NCBI RefSeq assembly: GCF_907164915.1
Contig: NC_061862.1
Span: 137,321,520-137,385,519 of the forward strand
Direction of reading: 5' to 3'
Source of the DNA: Impatiens glandulifera
Taxonomy: Eukaryota > Streptophyta > Magnoliopsida > Ericales > Balsaminaceae
Length of the DNA stretch: 64,000 bases
Shown here: positions 56,701-64,000 of the stretch, in pieces
How the letters are laid out: the number at the start of each line of letters is the position of its first letter
Numbering within the stretch: the stretch's first letter is position 1
The notes under the pieces: generated by a model
What the model saw: the letters and a program-made list of their open reading frames with translations, nothing else
Databases searched by the model: none
Told to the model about the DNA's origin: nothing
Made by a program: the position numbers and the translations under genes

Positions 56701-58805
56701 GGGGAAGGGTAAAAACCGAAGGTTTTCAAATAAACCTTCGGTTTTGACCCCTCTTTAAAAAAATCTGATTTTTTTCTAAGTATGGGGAAGTGTAAAAACC
56801 GAAGGTTTTCAAATAAACCTTCGGTTTTGACCCCTCTTTAAAAAAAATCTAAGTATGGGGAAGGGTAAAAACCGAAGGTTTATTTGAAAACCTTCGGTTT
56901 TGACCCCTCTTTAAAAAAATTCTAAGTATGGGGAAGGGTAAAAACCGAAGGTTTATTTGAAAACCTTCGGTTTTGACCCCTCTTTAAAAAAAATCTAATT
57001 TTTTTCTAAGTATGGGGAAGGGTAAAAACCGAAGGTTTTCAACTAAACCTTCGGTTTTGACCCCTCTTTAAAAAAAATCTAATTTTTTTCTAAGTATGGG
57101 GAAGGGTAAAAACCGAAGGTTTTCAAATAAACCTTCGGTTTTGACCCCTCATTAAAAAAGTCTGATTTTTTTCTAAGTATGGGAAAGGGTAGAAACCGAA
57201 GGTTTTCAAATAAACCTTCGGTTTTGACCCCTCTTTAAAAAAAATCTAATTTTTTTCTAAGTATGGGGAAGGGTAAAAACCGAAGGTTTTCAAATAAACC
57301 TTCGGTTTTGACCCCTCTTTAAAAAAAATCTAATTTTTTTCTAAGTATGGGGAAGGGTAAAAACCGAAGGTTTTCAAATAAACCTTCGGTTTTGACCCCT
57401 CATTAAAAAAGTCTGATATTTTTCTAAGTATGGGGAAGGGTAGAAACCGAAGGTTTTTAAATAAACCTTCGGTTTTGACCCCTCTTTAAAAAAAATCTAA
57501 TTTTTTTCTAAGTATGGGGAAGGGTAAAAACCGAAGGTTTTCAAATAAACCTTCGGTTTTGACCCCTCTTTAAAAAAAATCTAATTTTTTTCTAAGTATG
57601 GGGAAGGGTAAAAACCGAAGGTTTTCAAATAAACCTTCGGTTTTGACCCCTCATTAAAAAAGTCTGATTTTTTTCTAAGTATGGGAAAGGGTAGAAAACG
57701 AAGGTTTTCAAATAAACCTTCGGTTTTGACCCCTCTTTAAAAAAAATCTAATTTTTTTCTAAGTATGGGGAAGGGTAAAAACCGAAGGTTTTCAAATAAA
57801 CCTTCGGTTTTGACCCCTCTTTAAAAAAAATCTAATTTTTTTCTAAGTATGGGGAAGGGTAAAAACCGAAGGTTTTCAAAAAAACCTTCGGTTTTGACCC
57901 CTCATTAAAAAAGTCTGATATTTTTCTAAGTATGGGGAAGGGTAGAAACCGAAGGTTTTTAAATAAACCTTCGGTTTTGACCCCTCTTTAAAAAAAATCT
58001 AATTTTTTTCTAAGTATGGGGAAGGGTAAAAACCGAAGGTTTTCAAATAAACCTTCGGTTTTGACCCCTCTTTAAAAAAATTCTAATTTTTTTCTAAGTA
58101 TGGGGAAGGGTAAAAACCGAAGGTTTTCAAATAAACCTTCGGTTTTGACCCCTCTTTAAAAAAATCTGATTTTTTTCTAAGTATGGGGAAGTGTAAAAAT
58201 CGAAGGTTTTCAAATAAACCTTCGGTTTTGACCTCTCTTTAAAAAAAATTTAATTTTTTTCTAAGTATGGGGAAGGGTAAAAACCGAAGGTTTTCAAATA
58301 AACCTTCGGTTTTGACCCCTCTTTAAAAAAATTCTAATTTTTTTCTAAGTATGGGGAAGGGTAAAAACCGAAGGTTTTCAAATAAACCTTCGGTTTTGAC
58401 CCCTCTTTAAAAAAATCTGATTTTTTTCTAAGTATGGGGAAGTGTAAAAACCGAAGGTTTTCAAATAAACCTTCGGTTTTGACCCCTCTTTAAAAAAATC
58501 TAAGTATGGGGAAGGGTAAAAACCGAAGATTTATTTGAAAACCTTCGGTTTTGACCCCTCTTTAAAAAAAATCTTATTTTTTTCTAAGTATGGGGAAGGG
58601 TAAAAACCAAAGGTTTTCAAATAAACCTTCGGTTTTGACCCCTCTTTAAAAAAAATCTAATTTTTTTCTAAGTAAGGGGAAGGGTAAAAACCGAATGTTT
58701 TCAAATAAACCTTCGGTTTTGAACCCTCTGTAAAAAAAATCTAATTTTTTTCTAAGTATGGGGAAGAGTAAAAACCGAAGGTTTTCAAATAAACCTTCGG
58801 TTTTT
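53755..58805. repeat. 84-bp hairpin satellite array, about 60 units
   Basis: Head-to-tail units of 84 bp. Each has AAAACCGAAGGTTT, loop TCAAAT, AAACCTTCGGTTTT, a perfect 14-bp stem. Then come GACCCCTCTTTAAAAAAAAT, CTAATTTTTTTCTAAG and TATGGGGAAGGGTA. Variant units with CATTAAAAAAGTCTGAT recur at about 53950, 54848, 55747, 56250, 57148 and 57650, giving higher-order steps of about 900 and 500 bp. At least eight units have the stem-loop interior inverted (53766, 54571, 54642, 55470, 55544, 56871, 56943, 58521). No coding capacity. The stem is the element's own subterminal motif CCGAAGG. Confidence 0.95.
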
Positions 58806-59188
58806 AACAATTCCCAAAAAACATTCTGATCAAGGTCAAGACCGAGAGGTATATTTAAAACCTTCACAAATACACATCAAAACCGAAAGTTAATTTTATA
58901 ACATTCGGTTTTAACACTACCTAGTTTGTTAAATTATTTTGTTTTTAACCCACTAATCTTAACTTCTAACTAATATAATCAATTTTGTGTTGTATTTTAA
59001 AAATTAATATTGTGTTTCATGTTCAAATATTTATGATTGTGTTTGATTATTATAGAGAAGTCTATATGAATGTTCATATTTGATTATCTTATTAATGTAT
59101 GTAATGTTTGATCATATGGATTGTGCAATATTTTAAAGACATCAAATGTGTTAAATTAATGTTGTTAAAGGTCATTAGAATGTGAAAA
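58806..59188. repeat. First copy of a 290-bp direct repeat, plus flanking CCGAAAG motifs
   Basis: About 58930-59215 is repeated at about 59405-59675 (shared ATCATATG.ATTG.G.AATATTTTAA and ATCAAATGTGTTAAATTAAT). Between the copies lies a large palindrome. The region continues the subterminal motifs in the CCGAAAGTTA form. Confidence 0.75.
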
Positions 59189-59406
59189 ACCAAAGAATTT
59201 AACAATTTGTCAAGTGCTAATTCCGAAAGTTATATAATTAACTTTCGGAAATAACCATCAAAACCGAAGTTTTATATAAACTTTCGGGTTTTACATTTCT
59301 CAAGAACGAGGGTTTTATATAAACCCTTCGGTTTTGATGGATATTTCCGAAAGTTAATTATATAACTTTCGAAATTAGCACTTGAAAAATTGTTAAATTC
59401 TTTGGT
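59189..59406. repeat. 218-bp imperfect palindrome with CCGAAAGTT arms
   Basis: The left arm begins ACCAAAGAATTTAACAATTT and the right arm is its reverse complement ending AAATTCTTTGGT. Arms of about 80 bp contain AGTGCTAATTCCGAAAGTTA and nested hairpins, with a spacer of about 50 bp (ACATTTCTCAAGAACGAGGG). Confidence 0.85.
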
Positions 59407-60050
59407 TCTCTACCTTCCAATCTAGACTCCTAAGTAATATAATCAAGTGTGTGTTTTTATTTTAAAAATTTAGATTGTCTTTAATGTTAAAATGTTTATG
59501 AATGTGTTTGATTATATATAGAAGTGTATATGAATGTTTATGTTTGATTATCCTATGTATTTGTGTAATGTTTGATCATATGAATTGGGAAATGTTTTAA
59601 GGATATCAAATGTGTTAAATTAATGTTGTTCAACGTTATTAGAAAGTGAGAAACCAAATAATTTAATAATTTGTGATGTTGTAAAACCGAAAGTTAAATA
59701 TATAACTTTCGGAAATATGCATAAAAAACGACAGATTTACCAAAGCCTCTCGGTTTTTATAAATTATAAAAATATAAAAACCGAGAGTTTAATATACAAC
59801 TCTCGGTTTTGGGCAATTAAATTTAATTGTAAAAAATATAAAAAAAAAATAAAAACCGAGAGTTTAATATACAACTCTCGGTTTTGGGCATTTAAATTTA
59901 ATTGTAAAAAACTAAAAAAACCGAGAGGTTTAGTATAAACTCTCGGAATTCAAACAATCAAAAACCGAGAGTTTTCAATTAACTCTCGGAATTTAATTGA
60001 ATAAAAACAGAGAGGTTTTGGTATAACTCTCGGGAATCACGTTTTAAATA
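59407..60050. repeat. Second 290-bp copy and CCGAGAGTTT hairpins
   Basis: After the second direct-repeat copy (to about 59675), hairpins change to AAAACCGAGAGTTTAATA with CAACTCTCGGTTTT (59776, 59854) and relatives to 60035. The motif shifts from CCGAAGG through CCGAAAG to CCGAGAG across the element. Confidence 0.8.
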
Positions 60051-61272
60051 AAAAAAACCCTTCTTTTCTTCCCCGTTTCCTTTTCTCTCTCCCCGCTCTC
60101 ATCTCTCCGCCGCTTCTTCCTCCGCGCCGTCCCTCCCGCGCCGTCCTATTCCGCGCCGATTGAAGACCGTCCTTCCGCGCCGCCCACTATCCAGCCGAAG
60201 ACGACGAGGATCCCGCGGCTTGAAGACCGATTGAAGACCGCCGCGCGCTGCCGCTGTTCGAAGACCGCCGCTGCCGCTGTTCGAAGACCGCCGCTTTCCG
60301 CCGCAGTTTGAAGACCGCCGCCGGAGACTTCCGCTATTAGAAGGTTAGTTATTGAAGTTATATATATATTAGTTTGAATTTAGGTTAGATTGGATTTTAG
60401 GTTAGATTAGTTAGATTTTAGGATTGAATCTATTAGATTTTAGATTAGGTCAGATTGGATTTGAGTTAAATTAATTTAATTGAAATTATGTTAGATATTT
60501 GATTTAGAATTGAATTGGATTTGATTTTAGAAATTTGTATGATTTGGATTGAGTTTAGAATTTGATTTTTTGGGAATTTGTTAGAATTGGAATGAAATTA
60601 GAATTGAATTGGATTTGATTGGAATTGGTATGAATTGGATTGAATTTTGAATTGAATTTGATTTCATTTTAGAAATTTGGATATTTGGTTATTTTGATTT
60701 GATTAATGAATATTTGGTTATATTAATGTTGGTTATTGTTATTAGGTTTGGATTGGGAATTTCAGCCGCCCGCTGCCCGCCCGTCGATCTACATCCACTG
60801 ATCTTGTTCGTCGCTCTGTTTGTGCAAGGTTAGTTCTTGTTGGTTTATTATATGATTAGGTTAGTTTCATGTTAGATTTATGTTAGATTTTCATGTTAGA
60901 TTTAAGTCGAAATTTATGTTTGATTTGAAGTATGTTAGATTAGGTATTATGTTTGATTTATGTTAGATTATGTTAGATTATGTTTGAAATGTGTATGAAT
61001 GAAATAATGTTGAATTATAATTTAAATAGGTTTTGAAATGTGTATGAATGAAATAATGTTAGAATATATGTATGTTAGATTTAAGTTAAATTTATGTTAG
61101 GTTTTATTATTGTTTGTTTATGTGTAATTTTGGTTATAATATTAGATTAAATTGTATTTTGGTTAGATAATGATAGATTAGTTAGAAATTTTGTTAACAT
61201 TATGTAAGCCTAATTAATTTAGACAAATTTAAGTAAATAATAATGCGGGTTGTTTTCCATTTTATTAGAAAA
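60051..61272 (+). promoter_or_regulatory. Transposase gene leader: GC-rich first exon and introns
   Basis: A pyrimidine-rich start (60060-60110) and GC-rich leader with GAAGACCGCCGC repeats (60160-60340) are followed by a donor (about 60342, GGTTAGTTATTG). Then comes a GATTTT/GAATTG-rich intron, a small GC-rich exon (about 60748-60829, between TTAG and GGTTAGTTC), and a second intron ending near 61268 (TTTTATTAG) before the TNP2 ATG. The build resembles the leader at 53045-53311. Exact splice sites are inferred. Confidence 0.5.
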
Positions 61273-63012
61273 ATGGAAGTACCCGATAAAAGCTGGATGA
61301 CCTTACGTCGAGATCATCCAGATTACGAGGAAGGTGTTGACAAATTCCTCGAGTATGCTGTTAGGAATACATCCCGACAAACCGTGAAATGTCCCTGCGT
61401 GAAATGCTTGAACACACCGTTTATGGAAATAGACGAAGAGAAGACTCACCTCATCGTTTATGGAATAAATATTCATTATTAGTATTGGTATTTTCATGGA
61501 GAAAAGAGACGTACTACTCAAGTGGTTAATGAAGATGTCGATGAAGATGCCGATGACTATGATGATGATGACGACGATGATCAGTCGGAGGATGCCGTGC
61601 CGGAATTCAACGATCCGATACAGGAGATGAATAATACAGTTAATGAATAGGTCAACGAAGAACGTTATATGCACGAATTTATAAACGATATGTTCCCCAA
61701 CGTTAATGACGTCCCGAGCAACGATGAACCAGTCGAAGATGCGCAAAGATTTTATAAATTGCTTGATGATTCCAAACGACCATTGTATGAAGGTGCTCGA
61801 ATAACGAAATCATCGGCACTACTGAAACTACTTCACATAAAAAATGTATGTCAATGGACGAATTCTTCGTTCGATATGTTGCTGCGTCTGCTTAAAGACT
61901 ACATATTACCGATTGACGCTCAATTGCCAAACTCATACTACGAAAGTAAAAAATTCATTACTGATATCGGGCTTAAATATGACAAGATAGACGCATGTAA
62001 GAACAACTGTATGCTATTTTGGAAGGACGACATAAATGAAGATTCGTGTAGAGTTTGCGGTCTTTCAAGATGGAAAGTCGACCAAACAAGTGGGACAGTT
62101 TGGGAGAAGCAAAACGGGAAATTCATTCCAAAAAAGGTGTTGAGATATTTCCCTTTAATACCAAGACTGCAAAGACTATACATGTCCTCAAAAACGGCTC
62201 CAATGATGAGATGGCATAAAGAAGGAAGAGTTGATAGTGATACGTTGAGACACCCCGCTGATTCCTTAACTTGGAAGACGTTTGATGAAAATTATACAGA
62301 TTTTGCTTCGGAATCTCGAAACGTAAGACTTGGTTTATCAAGCGATGGGTTTCAACCATTTGCAAATGGAAAAAAATCATACAGTGTTTGGCCGGTAATT
62401 CTCGTCCCTTATAATGTGTCACCCACGACTTGCATGGATTCTAGCAATTTCATTTTATCTATGTTAATTCCGGGTCCAAAGAGTCCGGGAGATGCAATTG
62501 ACATATTTCTCCAGCCATTGATCGAAGAGTTACATGAACTGTGGCAAACAGGAGTGAGAACGTTTGATGCACACACCTCGCAATACTTTAACATGCGAGC
62601 TGCGTTGTTGTGGACCATTAACGACTTTCCCGCATACGCGAATTTATCAGGCTGGAGTACGAAAGGTAAATTCGCTTGTCCTTGTTGTAACAACGACACA
62701 GTATCTCTTCGATTGGTTCATGGTTCCAAACAATGTTACTTGGGTCATAGACGCTTCCTTCCACCGAAGCACAAATACAGAAGGGATAAAGAGTCGTTTG
62801 ATGGTCGAACTGATTATAGAGATCCCCCTAGGAGTGAAAGTGGATAAATATGGCTTCGTAAGTGTAAATATAAACCGAATTTTGAAAACCCAAAGTCAAG
62901 ACCCGTATATATTGGTGAGTCAAGCAAAACAAGTATTCTACGCCCTTGATATGTCAGCCCGACCCGGTTGGAAGATTGTGACAAAAATAAAACCGCGGTT
63001 TACAAACATATA
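61273..63012 (+). pseudogene. TNP2-type CACTA transposase (TnpD-like), internally deleted
   Basis: N-terminal transposase-associated domain: SWMTLRRDHPDYEEGVDKFL, then CPCVKCLN and YGINIHY, with a TAG at 61480-61482. An Asp-rich stretch and a second TAG (61648-61650) precede the 392-codon open part 61669-62847. That part has SWTNSSF-like (CQWTNSSFDMLLRLLK), CMLFWKDD, CRVCGLSRWK, ILRYFPLIPRLQRLYMS-like (VLRYFPLIPRLQRLY), MMRWHKEG, LGLSSDGFQPF, IPGPKSPGDAID, TRAALLWTINDFPAYANLSGWSTKGK-like, CPCC and RRFLPPKHKYRRDKESFDG, all TNP2 landmarks. At about 62815-62830 the frame jumps to GVKVDKYGFVSVNINR and ASQAKQVFY-like, which belong near the C-terminus. The middle of the protein is missing. Confidence 0.92.
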
Positions 63013-63123
63013 GTTCAGATTAATTAATTAGGTAGATTTAATTATGTTTTTAACTTTATATTCATTTTTATTACTACTATATTTCAATTATTCACTCATT
63101 TTTATTAATGGTGTGAATTAAGA

Positions 63124-64000
63124 ATGTCTGAAGGTCCTAAAACAACTTGGAAGAGTATGAGGAAGACACCCAAGAAATTGGATAAAAGTTACCAAAACCT
63201 ACTTGCCCAATCCGAGTCGTTAAAGCTTCGAGGATCGTCTTCTAGAGACCAACCACCGATTCCTGTGGTCCCGATAGCTACTGCACCTCCCCGAACATAC
63301 GAGACTGAAGACGATGATGATCTTGCAGAGTTTATAGAGAGCACATTTAATGATAACCTGCCTAGCAATGAGGCTGGAGACGAGGGTCTTGAGGAGCCTA
63401 TCGAGGAGCAGGATGACGAGGAGGAGCACGGGACCACTCCCGACCCATCATCGACAGGTATTTCGTTTACAAATTAGTTAGTATTTCAATTGATTGACAT
63501 ATTTAATTAAGATTTTGATAAATTTGAAGAATCTTCTGCCCGCAAGAGACGGGGGAAGAACAAGAATATTGCGCTATCACAGAGGCTAGCGGGGACGAGG
63601 ATCCCTCTAACGTTTAGAGAGAAGGATGGGAGGCCAGGCGGTACAGACGTGGGAAGGACACGGTGGTCTAGACATGTGGGGTCGATTATCCGTGACCCCG
63701 CAGCCGTCTCACACCGTCTTCTCAAGTGGAAGGCTTTAAGTGCAGACCAATTGGATTCACTGTGGACTGCTATCAAGGTAATACTTATAAGTTGATTATA
63801 CATTACGTCATTAAATAATTATTTGTAACATTTGGATGTTAATTTTTTAAGGATCCGTTCGAAGCAACTAATGGTGACATTGAGTATTTTCGAAAGACCG
63901 GGTTGGGACACGCCAATCAGATATGGGATAGATGGCGGTCGGATTTGAACAAGAATTATATCCGCATCCACAAAGGAGACGAGGCGGCGGTACTGGCTAA
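63124..64000 (+). CDS. Transposase_24 / TnpA-like gene of the CACTA element (runs off window)
   Basis: Three exons fit in frame: 63124-63457, 63530-63777 and 63852 onward (introns GTATTTCG...GAAG and GTAATACT...TAAG). The product starts MSEGPKTTWKSMRKTPKKL, has an acidic region (DDDDLAEFIES, EEQDDEEEHG; residues 55-105), then RKRRGKNKN, TRWSRHVGSIIRDPAAVSHRLLKW-like and DPFEATNGDIEYF, IWDRWRSDLNKNYIRIH. The last part is the Ptta/En/Spm Transposase_24 pattern of W and NK-x-N residues. TnpA-type proteins bind the subterminal motifs and help excision. It follows the transposase by 111 bp on the same strand. No lesion is visible in the part seen. Confidence 0.8.

Larger units (their letters stand above)
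52561..64000 (+). mobile_element. CACTA (En/Spm) element, left 11.4 kb; right end outside window
   Basis: Left end CACTGGTAAAAAAAGGACCT, directly after TTC in the gag of element E. The contents are typical: subterminal repeats (CCGAAGGTTT, CCGAAAGTT, CCGAGAGTT in both directions), a promoter with leader, a TNP2 transposase gene and a TnpA-like gene. It also has a 5-kb hairpin satellite that is not typical. The 3-bp duplication (left copy would be TTC, 52558-52560) cannot be confirmed without the right end. Confidence 0.9.

Noticed and set aside
53755..58805. CRISPR-like look of a regular palindromic repeat array
   Set aside because: There are no unique spacers; the sequence between the hairpins is itself repeated. 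The setting is a plant CACTA element.
58646..58867. 73-codon - strand frame at the edge of the hairpin array
   Set aside because: It is a translation of the 84-bp repeat, with the same peptide recurring; no sign of coding selection.
61303..61746. 147-codon frame on the - strand
   Set aside because: It is the reverse of the Asp-rich part of the transposase (GAT/GAC runs read as ATC/GTC on the other strand).

Overview
The window is plant nuclear DNA made almost entirely of transposable elements. I see no intact host gene. Evidence for a plant: L1-type LINE, PIF/Harbinger, three CACTA (En/Spm) families, and Copia LTR retrotransposons with initiator-Met-tRNA-like primer sites, all in AT-rich DNA. 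The element types suggest a eudicot, perhaps an asterid. That last step is inference, and I cannot name the species.

Layout. 1-4270: decayed LINE (ORF1 remnant, then endonuclease-RT), + strand. 4430-6520: PIF/Harbinger remnant (transposase plus Myb/SANT-like partner). 6640-7020: a GACCGAG minisatellite. 8428-13496: complete non-autonomous CACTA element with an ATT target duplication and a likely captured cyclin-A fragment. 14060-16891: 3' part of a second CACTA family, interrupted by an 841-bp solo LTR with ATTCT duplications. 19408-20338: a foldback (MULE-like) element. 22116-51131: an old Copia element on the - strand (called D here) that carries three large insertions. 52561-64000: the left 11.4 kb of a third CACTA element.

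The nest is the core of the window. Element D reads, on the - strand: 5' LTR, gag, protease, integrase, RT, RNase H, then an extra 3' gene (ORF2), PPT, 3' LTR. Its gag is split by element C (39190-49669, + strand, LTRs of 2,092 and 2,057 bp, TSD AGCTC). Its pol is split by element B (about 29067-36604, + strand). Its RNase H is split by a small AT-rich insert. Its 5' LTR is cut by a fourth Copia element, E (LTR 51132-52122), whose gag is in turn cut by the CACTA element at 52561.

B, C and D are relatives. B and C have lost the whole pol gene but keep gag and ORF2. ORF2 is about 900-1,100 codons: a conserved N-terminal domain, a Ser/Thr- and acid-rich middle, coiled coils and a C-terminal RGG-box. 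A G-box palindrome (AGACACGTGTCT) lies 250-290 bp upstream of ORF2 in all three, and the LTRs share a conserved stem-loop. This looks like a Sirevirus-like family whose pol-less members are mobilised in trans and which carries its own putative RNA-binding protein gene.

The CACTA element at the right end holds a tandem array of about 60 units of an 84-bp repeat. Each unit contains a perfect 14-bp hairpin built on the element's own subterminal motif. In at least eight units the hairpin loop is inverted while the flanks are not. Downstream lie a TNP2-type transposase gene with two stops and a large internal deletion, and an apparently open Transposase_24/TnpA-like gene that runs off the window.
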